A stretch of DNA of 64,000 bases from Sthenelais limicola (Eukaryota; Annelida; Polychaeta; Phyllodocida; Sigalionidae). The stretch covers positions 16,578,906 through 16,642,905 of the forward strand of contig OW804096.1 of NCBI GenBank assembly GCA_942159475.1. The letters are read 5' to 3'. The position numbers and the translations under genes are program-made. Positions within the stretch are counted from its first letter, which is position 1, and every line of letters starts with the position of its first letter. Positions 34,851 through 46,737 of this stretch are shown here, piece by piece. Below the pieces are notes generated by a model that made no database searches, was not told the DNA's origin, and was given only the letters and a program-made list of their open reading frames with translations.

Positions 34851-35022
34851 ATCGGCCATTTTGTTTTTTGCGTTTTCTTTTGTACTTTCCCTGAAGGTAC
34901 AGGACACAACCATGAAACGGTTTGTTTGAATTTTTTTTGGGTAGGGCTATTTTTTTTTTTTTTTAGCTTAGATTGCCTCTAGCCTACTAATATGTAAGTG
35001 GATTGCGAAGTACTTGCGATGA

Positions 35023-35370
35023 TTTGATTTTTGATTTAAAATATTCTATTCAGGACATTGAACATTTTCAAACATACAGTACAAATATTCTCAGGAAAGC
35101 CTGATTTGCCAGAAGTATTTTACAGAAAGTAAGTAAGGTTACAAAACTATATAGTGTCGATACAATATAAATTATGATTAATTACATTACATTTTTAGAG
35201 GCATTTTTTCTTATAATACAATACATATATATTACAGGTTTTCAATATAGAATAAAATACATGCCCTCAACGCAAATCACTGATGAAGTGTGAGAGATGA
35301 CGAGCAACTAAAAGGAAACACTACATGTTACTACCGACGCCGTGCTCTTTCACATAAACCATTAATAACC
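35023..35370 (-). mobile_element. Retrotransposon 3'-end fragment abutting an Epac donor
   Basis: The minus strand ends in AAATCAAAAATCAAATC, a short-repeat tail typical of LINE 3' ends, and the body matches 20930-21220 in part. Similar tails are at 11446 (AAATC), 22597 (TAATC) and 41590 (TTTCAA). Confidence 0.55.
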
Positions 35371-35384
35371 ATTAATGTACTTAC

Positions 35385-35568
35385 GGTTTTCGCAGTATCA
35401 TGCGCATCATGGCGTCAGGTCCCAGTTGTGACAGGAGCGCGAGCACATCCGGTAGGTCATCCTCACACTTCTTCCGGTCCATGTGCGTCGGTACAATCCC
35501 AACTCCCTGGTCGTCGTCATGGAAACGGTAGAAAAGATATTTATCCTTAAACTGATGCTCATGACACA
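35385..35568 (-). CDS. RAPGEF4: Epac exon: end of DEP domain and linker to second cAMP domain
   Basis: The acceptor is ACTTTCAG|TGTGTC and the donor is AAAACC|GTAAGT. It is 184 bp, with phase joining the DEP exon through a split valine codon. It reads CHEHQFKDKYLFYRFHDDD, then KKCEDDLPDVLALLSQLGP and DAMMRMILRKP. EPAC2 has the matching FQDKYLFYRF and GPDAHMRMILRKP motifs. The region just below the donor (35023-35370) is a dispersed retrotransposon-end repeat, so the 5' splice site abuts repeat DNA. Confidence 0.95.
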
Positions 35569-36795
35569 CTGAAAGTATAGGAAGGAAAGAAGAATTAGTT
35601 GGTATATGGGTGGATAAAGACAATGGTACTGTAATCTCATAAGCTGAGAGATTAATTTGTTGTATATTGTTGATACTATGGAAATAACTGCGTCTAGACA
35701 TGGCCTGTCATGAATCTGACACTGTCCCGGGTGTATGGTTTTATCAATTCTTTATTTTTATCCTTTCCATTATTACTGAACGCTTGCGGTGAAATAACCA
35801 AGTGGTTAATGATTATTACTTTATTTGTAGAATTTTTTCTATTTATTTTTCAAAGAACTTTTTCTATAATTGTTTAAAGCAGCTTTTCTGTGAATAGTGT
35901 ACCTGTTGCATAATGTCTAGCTGAATAAAAATCTTAAAACAAACAAACATTATTGCATTTTTAGAATTTGACTTCCGTTATACTTTTGCGACTGGAGGTT
36001 TTGGTTAGGTTTTGTAAGTTACTCAAATTAAGATTTAGGTATAGTTTTCTAAAACATAAGATACTCATTTTTCTCTCTTAAAGACGTTTTCTCCTTAACA
36101 TCAGTTATCAAGAAGCTAATTAAACAGGTAACAGGTAATAAAAAGGCTAACATGAACATGAACTCTTGTTCTTGAAAATCAAGACATTTATAAAGATAGA
36201 ACTATGTAACATATCTGAATCAATAAGGTAATTAAGACTCTTGACTTTGTATAACACATTATCAGTGAGAGAAAGACCATATTATGAAGGTCAAACATGG
36301 ACTCTTGTTCTTGAAAATCAAGATATTGAGAAGTTTTGTTGACATATTGAATAAAATCCGGTAGATCTGCTACGCAGAGTATAGCTTCTGTTGCGTCCCA
36401 AAGTAGACATATGTACCAATGACGAAATTGGTACAGTCTTTTCCTCTTTGGTACAAGCTATTTCACATACTACAAATTCTTTTCCAACTCTTCACTTCCT
36501 ATTTCCGAGCAGATTTGACTATTTCCCTGAGATATCCAGCACACAAAAGTATATCTGTGCACCTATTTCTCCTATGGTGAGTCCTATTTCACCTCTGGTA
36601 CACTACTTTTATCTCTGTACCAAAGGAGACATCCTATGGCGAGTCCTATTTCCCCCCTTTTGTTTTCTGTACCAAAGGGGACATCCCCTATTATGTAATA
36701 CATGACCACTGTGTCTGGCTCTCAGCTGCATGCATGAGTGATCACTGACCAGTGGTCACCATAGCAACTAGACTATGTTCACACACATGTCTCCT
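35569..36795. other. Intronic DNA between the two DEP exons, left part
   Basis: It contains a retro-like AATAAA tail at 35870-35950, duplicated phrases (ATGAACTCTTGTTCTTGAAAA) and short GGTACA/CCTATTTC word repeats at 36400-36680. No gene is supported. Confidence 0.5.
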
Positions 36796-36920
36796 TCCCT
36801 GCCATGCTTTCTTCTCTTCCTTTCTCTCTCTCCCTCTCCCCCTCTCTCTCCCTCTCTCTCTCACCCTTCTGCTCACCCTCCCTCTCCCTCTCCTGCTCTC
36901 CCTCCCTCTCCCTCTCAACC
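36795..36920. repeat. Polypyrimidine (CT-rich) tract
   Basis: An almost pure C/T run on the plus strand made of CTCTCCC words; low complexity. Confidence 0.9.
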
Positions 36921-36996
36921 CTATATTGTTTCAGTGGACATATAATACATGTTGGCATAGGAATACATCATGGTACATTTGGGTGAAAAGAATTGA

Positions 36997-37142
36997 GAAA
37001 AGGATATTCCAAAAAGGAAAAGGATATTCCAAAAAGGAAAAGGATATTCCAAAAAGGAAAAGGATATTCCAAAAAGGAAAAGGATATTCCAAAAAGGAAA
37101 AGGATATTCCAAAAAGGAAAAGGATATTCCAAAAGGAAAAGT
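36997..37142. repeat. 20-bp tandem repeat, seven copies
   Basis: The unit AGGATATTCCAAAAAGGAAA is perfect in six or more copies, so it is young. It lies in the 16.8-kb tract around the DEP exons, next to a CT-rich stretch. Confidence 0.95.
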
Positions 37143-37807
37143 CTTGGATATTTGGGATTTTTCCTATTTCACATAGATATCCTTTCCGATTGGGGACAAA
37201 ACAGCTTCTAATTCAGTGATAGGATTGAAATGGTTGCGTCATAGGCGGCTGCCTTATGATGGATCATTGGTGCCACCTTATGGACTCACTACACCCCTCA
37301 CTACACCCCTTCCCAGCATCCCTCGCTACCTCCTTCCTCTTCCCCCTCTTCCTTCCGCGTCCCCCTTCCTCATCCTCACTCTCACACACTCCACGGTGCA
37401 ACACACACGTACGCACCTCTTTTTTCAGTCCCACCCTCCTCTTCTCTCTTTTTTACATACTCCATATACTCTTCTCCTCCCTGCCTCACAACATTCTATT
37501 TTCTTATTTCATTTCTTTTAATTATATAATTCTATGTTTTTATTAATTAAAATTTTATCATTAATTATAACTCATCATTATTACATAATGCAACTGAATA
37601 AAATTTCAATTCTCCAAGCCACGACTCCACTCTTATGTCCAGGTGTGCAGAAATGACAAAAGAATGTAAGCTGTAATATTGAACAAAAGTTGTTGTATAC
37701 ATAAAATGCAGAACTAACCTAATCATATCTTATTAAATGATAGAAGTTTAGTGTCCCTGCAAATGTACAGATTGCACACTATTGTATACTAGAAGTACTT
37801 TGCCATG

Positions 37808-38038
37808 TGGGTCAGATTTTCAGAAAATGTACAATTGGCAGCTCTACACATTTAGGAGCTAAATTAGGCTGAAAAATGGTCAACACTAGGTATATCTGAG
37901 TATATTCGGTGTCACATTGATTTAAAGTATCAGTTCTGTTATGTTAAGCTGTATTTTGAAGCTCATTTTTGTCTTAAATTTGGGTTATTTGAGGGGATTG
38001 GTGAAGGCGAATTGTACATTATCTGAAAATCTGACCCA
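37808..38038. mobile_element. Family A inverted-repeat element
   Basis: Both tips are intact (TGGGTCAGATTTTCAGAAAA; TCTGAAAATCTGACCCA). Confidence 0.92.
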
Positions 38039-38404
38039 TGTTTGAAATGTGAAATAGTTATTGCTATATTATAGCGCCACCATTTAATTTGGTGGAGCCC
38101 TTCAGAATCACTCGTCTTGGGTGACCACCAGAATCAGTTTCTCTTTCTCTTTCATCTTCTTTAACTTCTTCTCAAATATTCTTTGCTACACTCTATTTGA
38201 GATCTACTTGGAGCGGCTTGCCGTAGGGTTACCATTGGGTCGCTTTGATGTTTACTCTAAGTAGGTCTTGAACAGAGTGTATGCCAATTGTTCTGCTTGG
38301 ATAGGAAACAACGATTTCTGTATAGTATTATTTTTTTATGAAACGAGCACCTTGGGAATACTTGATGAGATTAAAACTGTAGAAAAGCACTGCCGTGATA
38401 GATA

Positions 38405-38640
38405 TGGGTCAGATTTTCAGAAAATGTACAATTAGTAGCTGTACACATTTAGTAAATTCTGCTAAAATAGGCTGGAATTTTGCCAATACTTGGTAAATTC
38501 GAGAATATTTGGCATTGTATTGATTCTAGCAATCTGTTTGGTTAGGTTGAACTGTATTTTGAACTTCATTTTGTCTGAAATTTTGGTTATTTGAGAGGAT
38601 TGACGAAGTTGTATTGTACATTTTCTGAAAATCTGACCCA
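38405..38640. mobile_element. Family A inverted-repeat element
   Basis: Both tips are intact and flanked by ATA/TATA. Confidence 0.92.
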
Positions 38641-38739
38641 TATACCAAGAGGCTAACCGATCACAATGCAAGTGGTTCATGGAGGCAAGCAATTTTTCTA
38701 ATCAATTTCACATCACATTTCACATCAGATATACAAACA

Positions 38740-38935
38740 ATATGTGATGTGTTACAGGCAAATGAGTCACAAGTTGCAAAAAATGGACTTTGAGATATCA
38801 CCATATTTGAAAAGATGATGTGAAGCCGATTCTAATGATGGTAAACATTAGTTTTATCTAAAACGTATTTCTATATCATTTTATGCATACAATTTTTTTT
38901 TGTAGTTCTAGTTTCTCTGTAACACATCTTAAATG
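38740..38935. mobile_element. Family B element with large internal deletion
   Basis: Left tip TATGTGATGTGTTACAGG; right tip eroded (CTCTGTAACACATCTTAAAT). Confidence 0.7.
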
Positions 38936-38960
38936 TGTTCAACAGGCAATTGTACATTTA

Positions 38961-39184
38961 TGGGTCAGATTTCGAGAAAATGTACAATTCAACTTCGCCA
39001 ATCTTCTCAAATAACCCAGATTTCAGACGAAAATAAAGTTAAAAATAACCAAACAGATTGCTAGAATCAATGCAATGCCGAATATACTCGAATTTACCTA
39101 GCATTGGCCAAATTGCAGCTTAATTTAGCACAATTTACTAAATGTGAAACTCTGCCAATTGTACATTTTCTGAAAATCTTACCC
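38961..39184. mobile_element. Family A element just below the DEP exon
   Basis: Left TGGGTCAGATTTCGAGAAAA; right TTCTGAAAATCTTACCC. It ends about 55 nt from the donor of exon 39239-39467. Confidence 0.9.
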
Positions 39185-39238
39185 TTATAGGCGATCTGAA
39201 ATGCAAGAGGGTAATTGAGAGAGAGTAAATTGACTGAC

Positions 39239-39467
39239 CATGTACGAGCACTCCCTCCTCCAGTAGGGCTTGTAGCATGCCCACAGCCTGCGCACGGCTA
39301 TGCACGAAAGTACTCTGCTGCAACAACCAGTCCACCAGTTCCGCTCCCACCATGCACCGCCGGTACGTGCGCAGATGGTACTTCCGGTCACGTATCATGT
39401 GTGGAGTACGCGAAAGTAGCACAGTGCGCAGGACGTAGCCCACGTTAGCTAGCCGCTCTGATGGTAC
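39239..39467 (-). CDS. RAPGEF4: Epac exon encoding most of the DEP domain
   Basis: The acceptor is CCAATTACAG|GTACCA and the donor is CATG|GTCAGT. It is 229 bp, phase 0 in and phase 1 out. It reads VPSERLANVGYVLRTVLLSR, then TPHMIRDRKYHLRTYRRC, MVGAELVDWLLQQ and AQAVGMLQALLEEGVLVH. This is nearly collinear with the EPAC2 DEP domain (APHMIRDRKYHLKTYRQC, VGTELVDWMMQQ). The DEP domain targets Epac to membranes through phosphatidic acid. The exon is enclosed by two copies of short inverted-repeat element family A: one tip lies 11 nt upstream of the acceptor AG and another ends about 55 nt below the donor. Confidence 0.95.
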
Positions 39468-39480
39468 CTGTAATTGGAGA

Positions 39481-39696
39481 TGGGTCAGATTTTTAGAGAA
39501 TGCACAATCTTTCAAACTAAATTAGAGTGAAAATTGATAAATTCTAGGTGTATCTGAGTGTATTCTGTATTGTATTCATTCAATAAATCTGTCTGGTTAT
39601 GTGGAACTGTATTTTGAACCTGATTTTCGTCTTAAATATGGTTTATCTGAGAGGATTGGTTAAGGCCAATTGTATATCTCCTGGCGTCTTGGCCCA
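39481..39696. mobile_element. Family A element just above the DEP exon
   Basis: The tip TGGGTCAGATTTTTAGAGAA begins 11 nt from the exon's AG acceptor, so branch point and pyrimidine tract must lie in, or next to, element sequence. The distant tip is degraded (TCCTGGCGTCTTGGCCCA). Confidence 0.85.
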
Positions 39697-39777
39697 GATA
39701 GTCAGGGAATGGTTAAGTAAAGTGTTTTATAATCGACAGAGTATACAGAGTTTGTTTATGAAAGACATTTAAATATA

Positions 39778-39954
39778 CAGTAGAACCTCACATAAAGACC
39801 ACCTCATAATAGAGACCACCCCTCTATTAAGACCAGTTTTCCCAGTCCCGAATTATTCCCTCTTATTAGATTTAGAGCCCTCTAAAGAGACCACCTAGTT
39901 AGTAGACCAAAATCGTTCTGTCCCAAGGGTGGTCTTAATAGAGAGGTTCCACTG
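39778..39954. mobile_element. pogo/Tc1-like short inverted-repeat element
   Basis: The ends are CAGTAGAACCTCAC and, reversed, CAGTGGAACCTCTC, flanked by TA on both sides. Internal GACCACC words mirror each other. Elements with CAGTRGAACCTC ends and TA duplications are widespread in invertebrates and fit pogo/Tc1-mariner transposases. Confidence 0.85.
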
Positions 39955-40828
39955 TACTGTATTGGTTGTATAACATAAGAATATCAGGTCAATCCTGAAA
40001 TTATTTGCATATTAAATTCAATTAACAAATGAAATTGGTGGAAATATAAATGTGATGTGCCACAGGAAAATGAGTCACAAATAGCAAAATTGATATTTTT
40101 GTGTTTTATTGACAATATCTCTATGTAAAGATCGAGCTGTACTTGAGGTTAGGAACTATACTCGTGTGATGCAAGGCTCTTGTTTATACTCTATTATCAC
40201 ACCCTCGGCACCTGCGACCCCAACTGCAGTTACCAGCATTGTTGTTGTTGTTGTTGTTGGCACTGATGATTTTCTTTGAAATCTTGCTTAAAAATACTTT
40301 ATATAACAAACTGAATCGATAGATCTCTTCCTTTTAGGTATGACACCATTGTGATGGGTTCAAATAATGTACCGGTACCAGGGTTGAAGTTTACTTGTAT
40401 TTTGTACTTGGAATAACACGCTGTATGACCCCAACTGATTTCCACTACGACCGTAACTGTATAATGCAGTTACGGGTATACCACTCAATGTTTTTCACCT
40501 AGATTACACTGTAGTATAAGCCAGATACATGTATCTGATAACACTCAAACCTAAATGCAACTATAGTAAACACCCACAGAACATGACAGCTACTGAAAAC
40601 GGCTTTTGTTAGGTAAAAACCAACATTGTTTGTTCTAATGGGAACCCACCTTCCACCATTTTGAATGCTGGTAACTGCAGTTGAGGTCGTAGGTGACGAG
40701 AGTGTGATTATGCACCCAATGCGTGGCCTGTGGGCGCTTGTTGGATACAAAATTAAGTGTAAACTCGAGCCATCGAATCACACTTGTAGTTCTAACTTCT
40801 CGTTCAGTTCTATCTAAGTATTTGATAT

Positions 40829-41067
40829 GGGGGTCAGATTTTCAGAAAATGTACAATTCAAATTCACCAATCTTCTCAAATAACCCAAATTTCAGACGAA
40901 AATAGTGTTCAAAATACAGTTCAACCTAACCAAACAGATTGGTAGAATCAATGCAATGCCGAATATACTCGAATTTACCTATAGTATTGACCAAATTGCA
41001 GCCTAATCTTGCAGAATTTACTAAATGTGTAGAGCTGTCAATTGTACATTTTCTGAAAATCTGACCC
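40829..41067. mobile_element. Family A inverted-repeat element
   Basis: Both tips are present (GGGGTCAGATTTTCAGAAAA; CTGAAAATCTGACCCC). Confidence 0.9.
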
Positions 41068-41073
41068 CTTGAG

Positions 41074-41215
41074 CGTCAGAGCATTTGGGGAATGTACAAT
41101 AGACCGTCCCTAATCTTCGGAAATAACACAAATAATCAATTTAAGATACGTTGGTTCAAAATACTGTTCAATTAAACGGAATAGTTCTTCTAATGCAATA
41201 CCAAATATACTCATA
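41074..41215. mobile_element. Divergent family A half element (same as 28160-28290)
   Basis: It lies between two full copies (40829-41067 and 41219-41455), giving a row of three. Confidence 0.65.
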
Positions 41216-41218
41216 TAT

Positions 41219-41455
41219 TGGTCAGATTTTCAGAAAATGTACAATTCGTCTTCACCAATCCTCTCAAATAGCCCACATTTAGGACAAAAATGAGCTTCAA
41301 AATGCAGTTTAACGTAACAGAACTGATACTTTAAATCAATGCGATACCAAATATATTCAGATATACCAGGTATTCTTAATTTGTTCAGCTTATTTTAGGA
41401 GAATTTCCTAAATTTGTAGAGCTGCCAATTGTACATTTTCTGAAAATCTGACCCA
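41219..41455. mobile_element. Family A inverted-repeat element
   Basis: Both tips are present; the right tip is intact and followed by TATA. Confidence 0.9.
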
Positions 41456-41585
41456 TATATTAATCCGTAGTAGATTCTCTTTTTGTAATTTCTTGTAAAA
41501 ACTCCTATGGAGTACACTAGTAGTGTAGGGCGTACGCTACTTACATTTAGTTACTTCATACTGGTAATTGTCCATTCAGAAATAT

Positions 41586-41720
41586 TGAAATTGAAATTGA
41601 GTTGAAAAAACTTTTATTTGTCAGTAATATAGCAGCATTTACATTAAAAATGACAAATTGGTCGACAGACTTCTGGGATAATCCCAGTTCTTCCAGTCGT
41701 TCCCATAATTTTGAAGATGA
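41586..41720 (-). mobile_element. LINE 3'-end fragment within a degraded family B copy
   Basis: The minus strand reads ACAAATAAAAGTTTTTTCAA then CTCAATTTCAATTTCAAT, a tail of short repeats. Family B-like sequence lies on both sides (41540-41585 and 41880-41995). Confidence 0.5.
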
Positions 41721-42263
41721 ACTAAAAAAGGCTAGTAGGTGTACACGATATCAATACTGGGTATAATTAAGTTAAACACGTAGTTAAATAATTACATCAT
41801 TAAATTTTACTATTACATAATCAACTAAATGCAAAAATGGGTCCAAACATAAATATATGAAATATAAAATAAGAAATACTTCTTAGATCTCCGTAATGTT
41901 CACTACTATTGGAATCGGCTTGAAATATGATGATATCTCTAAATCCATTTTCTGCGACTTGAGACTCATTAACGTATATATGTGTTACAGGACCATTTTC
42001 CCCTAAAGTCTGTGAGAATCGCATAAGAATCTGTTTAGTGGACAAGGCCCTTTACCCGCCCTATCACCTATCATAGAAAGACAAGGAACTGGCAACATCA
42101 GCAGAAAAAGCAACCCTTTTTACCCTTGTACTGGTTCACAACAACAAAACTCCAAGTTAATCAGAGATATATATCAAAGATTAAAATCTAACCAAGAACA
42201 GAAACCTAAGCTTCCAAGAGAGATTCGCTTTATTCCTCGAGGGAAGGAAGTATTAAGTATATA

Positions 42264-42500
42264 TGGGTCAGATTTTCAGAAAATGTACAATTGGCAGCTG
42301 TACACATTTAGTAATTTCTGTTGAATAAGGCTGCAATTTGGTCAATACTAGGTAAATTCGTGTATATTCAGCATTGTATTGATTCTAGCAATCTGTTTGG
42401 TTAGGTTGAACTGTATTTTGAACTTTATTTTCGCCTGAAGTTTGGGTTATTTGAGAGGATTGGTGAAGTTGAATTGTACATTTTCTGGCGACTTCACCCA
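42264..42500. mobile_element. Family A element with GGCGACTTCACCC right tip
   Basis: The left tip is perfect; the right tip ATTTTCTGGCGACTTCACCCA shares its change with the copy at 2021-2260. Confidence 0.9.
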
Positions 42501-42879
42501 CATAGCGAGTGGTTGAATCACGTTGTGTTTGTACAAGACAGGCTGATAGTGGAGGACATTGTTTGAATAAGACAGAAGAATCTTGCACATGCGCAGTAAG
42601 GTGGTGACAGTTGTGGTCTCACCTGAGTAAATATTGTTATGAGCTTCAGATAAAAACAGGACGGACGCTGAAGGGCTTCAAAGTGAAACATGGAGGAATG
42701 GATATCTGAATGGCGGAGGGTGGGGAGAGATTTCAGATTTCAGTTTTTCTTATTCAGAAAATGTTGCGGATGTGGTGCGGGGATTGGTCACTTTATGCTT
42801 ATTTATTATTAGTGTAGAGCAGACAGTTGTACGTTTACAATCTGACCCTTGTGCTTGGCAGGAGTGAAATCTACAGACC

Positions 42880-44636
42880 CCCTCTCAACCCCCGCCTTTT
42901 CCCCCTCTCCCTCCCGCCTCTCCCCCACCCCAGCCTCTTCCTCTTACCTCTCCCCTCTCCCCCTCTCCCTCCTCCCCTCTCCCCCTCTCCACCCTCCCTC
43001 TCCCCCTCTCCGCCATCCCCCTCCCCTCTTGCCCTCCCCCTCTCCCCTCTTCCCCTTCCCCTCTCTCCCTCTCCCCCTCTCCGCCCTCTCCCTCTCCCCC
43101 GCCTCTCCCTCCTCCCCTCTCCCCGTCTCCCTCCTCCGCTCTCCCCCTCTCCCTCTCCACCCTCCCTCTCCCCCTCTCCGCCATCCCCCTCCCCTCTTCC
43201 CCTTCCCCTCTTCCCCTTCCCCTCTCTCCCTCTCCCCCTCTCCCTCTCCCCCGCCTCCCCCTCTCCCCGTCCCCCTCCCTCTCCCTCTCTTCTCCTCCCC
43301 CTCTCCGCCCTCCCCCTCCCCTTTTCCCCTCCCCCTCTCCCCCTCTTCCCCTTCCCCTCTCTCCCTCTCCCCCTCTCCCTCTCCCCCGCCTCCCCCTCTC
43401 CCCGTCCCCCTCCCTCTCCCTCTCTTCTCCTCCCCCTCTCCGCCCTCCCTCTCCCCTCTCCCCTTCCCCTCTTCCAGTCCCCTCTCTCCCTCTCCCCCTC
43501 TCCCTCTCCCCCGCCTCTCCCCTTCCCCTCTTCCCGTCCCCCTCCCTCTCCCTCTCTTCTCCTCCCCCTCTCCGCCCTCCCTCTCCCCTTCCCCTCTTCC
43601 CCTCCCCCTCCCCTCTCCCCCTTCCCCTCTCCACCCTCCCTCTCCCCTCTCCCTCTCTCCTTCTCCCCCTCTCTGCCTTCCCCTCTCCCCCTCTCCCTCC
43701 TCCCCTCTCCCCCTCTCCCTCTCCACCCTCCCTCTCCCCCTCTCCGCCATCCCCCTCCCCTCTTCCCCTCTCCCCCTCTTCCCCTTCCCCTCTCTCCCTC
43801 TCCCCCTCTCCCTCTCCCCCGCCTCCCCCTCTCCCCGTCCCCCTCCCTCTCCCTCTCTTCTCTTGCCCCTCTCCGCCCTCCCTCTCCCCTCTCCCCTTCC
43901 CCTCTTCCCGTCCCCTCTCTCCCTCTCCCCCTCTCCCTCTACCCCGCCTCTCCCCTTTCCCTCTTCCCGTCCCCCTCCCTCTCCCTCTCTTCTCCTCCCC
44001 CTCTCCGCCCTCCCTCTCCCCTTCCCCTCTTCCCCTCCCCCTCCCCTCTCCCCCTTCCCCTCTCCACCCTCCCTCTCCCCCTCTCCCTCTCTCCTTCTCC
44101 CCCTCTCCGCCTTCCCCTCTCACCCTCCCCTCTCCGCCCTCCCTCTCCTCTTCCCCTCTTCCCCTTCCCCTCTCTCCCTCTCCCCCTCTCCCTCTCCCCC
44201 GCCTCCCCCTCTCCCCGTCCCCCTCCCTCTCCCTCTCTTCTCCTCCCCTCTCTGCCCTCCCCCTCCCCTCTTCCCCTCCCCCTCTCCCCCTCTTCCCCTT
44301 CCCCTCTCTCCCTCTCCCCCTCTCCCTCTCCCCCGCCTCCCCCTCTCCCCGTCTCCCTCCCTCTCCCTCTCTTCTCCTCCCCCTCTCCGCCCTCCCTCTC
44401 CCCTCTCCCCTTCCCCTCTCCCCCTCTCCCTCTCTCCTTCTCCCCCTCTCCGCCTTCCCCTCTCCCCCTCCCCTCTCCGCCCTCCCTCTCCTCTTCCCCT
44501 CTTCCCCTTCCCCTCTCTCCTTCTCCCCCTTTCCACCCTCCCCACGCGCATCCCCCTCTTCTCCTCCCCCTCTCCTCTTCCCCTCCCCTCCCCTTCTCCC
44601 CTCCCCCTCCCCCTCCCCCTCTCCCGCCCTCCGTCG
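42880..44636. repeat. 1.75-kb polypyrimidine/polypurine block
   Basis: The plus strand is nearly all C and T (words such as CCCCTCTCCCTCTCC), with occasional single G or A that mark larger repeated sub-blocks. The long open frames on both strands here (about 600 codons of Pro/Ser/Leu or Arg/Gly/Glu) are composition artefacts. The purine strand is the Epac sense strand, so the pre-mRNA carries a 1.75-kb GGGGAGAGG-type run. Confidence 0.97.
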
Positions 44637-44992
44637 GAAGGGACATTTCTTCAATATTCTCAATGCAGGCGACAAGGCCAAAAGAACAATAAGTTTCTGG
44701 GTGCAACGAGGCCAACAACAAGAGAACGTTTCTTGTTGCCACGAGTTGAGAACCAGTTAAGAAACAGGGACTGACAACGCGTTCATCTTATTACAATAAT
44801 TGTTTAAACCCGGAGGAATGTTCTATTAACGGTTCTTGATTTGGAGGTTCGTCTTCCTCCTTTAATTATTTTTTTGTAAAAGAAATTAAAATATTTTTCG
44901 AAAAATAAAATAAAAATAATCCCAAAGCAAAAGCCCGAAGAGTCAGGCATCGTTCTTTCACGCGCCTGTTGCATAAGAAATGCTTACTTCCA

Positions 44993-46725
44993 ATTGTGAT
45001 GTGTTACAGAAAAATGAGTCACAAATCGCAAACAATGGATTTTGAGATATCACCATATTTGAAAAGATGCGATCAAGCCGCTTCCAATGATAGTAACAGT
45101 AGTAACAGTAAGATATCTAATTAGGATTTCTATATTTTAAGTTAGATATTTTTATTTTTGAAAAATAAGTAAGCAATATTTCTTGGTGGACCATTACCAG
45201 TACCTAAATATACTCTAGAGGATGACCGTAAAAATGCAAGAGCGTATTTAATATACTGTCTTGAAATTTGGTAAATGTATTCATACATCGTCCAGGCCCC
45301 CATTGCATAAACTGAGCACAGTCTGAACACAGTCTCAGCACGTGCTCAAATTGGTGTTTTTGATTGTTTTTTGAGGGTTCAACACACCTTCAGCACACCC
45401 TCCAGCACACCTCCAACACACCTCCAACACACCTCCAACACACCTCCAACACAACTCAATCTCCCAGCGTGTCCAAAGTGTGCTGGAGGTGTGTTCAAAC
45501 TGTTTTTCATTTTTCGAGTAAAAATGATAACCATGAAAACAAATCCCACCATCTAAAACTTGCATAGCAATATAATTATATGAAATATGTATCGAGTTGT
45601 CTTACTTTTAAGGAAAATTCACAAGGGATATTATTTTAGATACATAGTTAAAGTGCAGGTAGCTCAACCTTGTGTTTATTGATAGAACTGATAATATAGT
45701 GGGCAGTGGAGGAGGGGGCAGATAATTCTCTTTAGGGGACCATGTTAGAATTTAGATAATAATCATTTGTGATGATTTCTATACATTCTATTTACAATTG
45801 TAAGCTGCAGTGCCTTTTTGAACTGTACCTATTATGTGTCCTGTCGGTAATACAAGTTAAACATTGGTTAAAACAAGTTGTATAATTTCAGGGGAGAACA
45901 AAACCCCCCTACCCCCTACTCGTTTTGAGGACTCAATCTGGAATCTGATGTCTGATTATGTCTATTCCTGGAGTACATGACTACAGCTACTAGGACAAGA
46001 GTGTTTACTGAGACCCAGTTGATGGTCCTCACACACAAATAACTCTGTTGAAACAACAATAATTTTCAACTCTCAGTATGGATTCCTTAATTGGTGAACA
46101 TACCATAACCACAGCAATAATTGTTTACCCTATAAGCATGGTCATTGAACAGTAAGGCCTGTCCTCCTACTCACAGCTTTGGGACAAGTTTGACAGGCTG
46201 TAAATTATATTAGGATACATATGCCATGTACATATCAGTCTGATTTGTACAGGCATAGCTGAGAATGCAATTTGTATGGATTTGTATGGGATTGGTTATT
46301 AATTACCTTTAGTTATATATATATATTGCAATACAATATTTTATATAAGCTATCAAATTTTGATCCATAACAATTTGCTGTGTATAGAAAATATAATATC
46401 TCATTGTTCACAGAGCCTTTTTGTTTTTCAACAAATTCCTATCATTTATTTACTGTCCCACTTAAGGACTTTGCCACCTTACAGAAATCTGTCAAAACTC
46501 TTGTGTATCAAGATAATTTCCCAACATTAAATTTCGAAACCACCTCCAACACGGTGCCAACACACCCCTATTATACAATGCAACTTTCAGCACAGTCCCA
46601 GCACAACACAGTCCCAGCACACCTTTTTATGCAATGGGGGCCAGGGGTGGACACACCAAGAATGAGAACATTCCTACAGAGAAATCTTGTGAATATATCA
46701 CTTAGGATTACCTGTATAGCACATT
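44993..46725. mobile_element. Family B element split by a foldback-like insertion
   Basis: 44993-45293 and 46643-46725 are the two parts, separated by the 45294-46642 element. Confidence 0.75.
45294..46642. mobile_element. Foldback-like DNA transposon inserted in a family B element
   Basis: The ends are GCCCCCATTGCATAAA and, reversed, the same, flanked by CAG on both sides. The interrupted target is a family B repeat: its left part (44993-45293) and right part (46643-46725) join with one CAG to match intact copies such as 34540-34600. The left subterminal zone has CTCCAACACAC repeats, the right one CAGCACAGTCCCAGCAC. No transposase is seen. Confidence 0.8.
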
Positions 46726-46737
46726 CCTTCACTAACA

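Noticed and set aside
42827..44774. Open frames of about 600-640 codons on both strands (Pro/Ser/Leu or Gly/Glu/Arg rich)
   Set aside because: A pure C/T strand contains no stop codons in many frames, so these are composition artefacts. No domain, splice or start context supports a gene.
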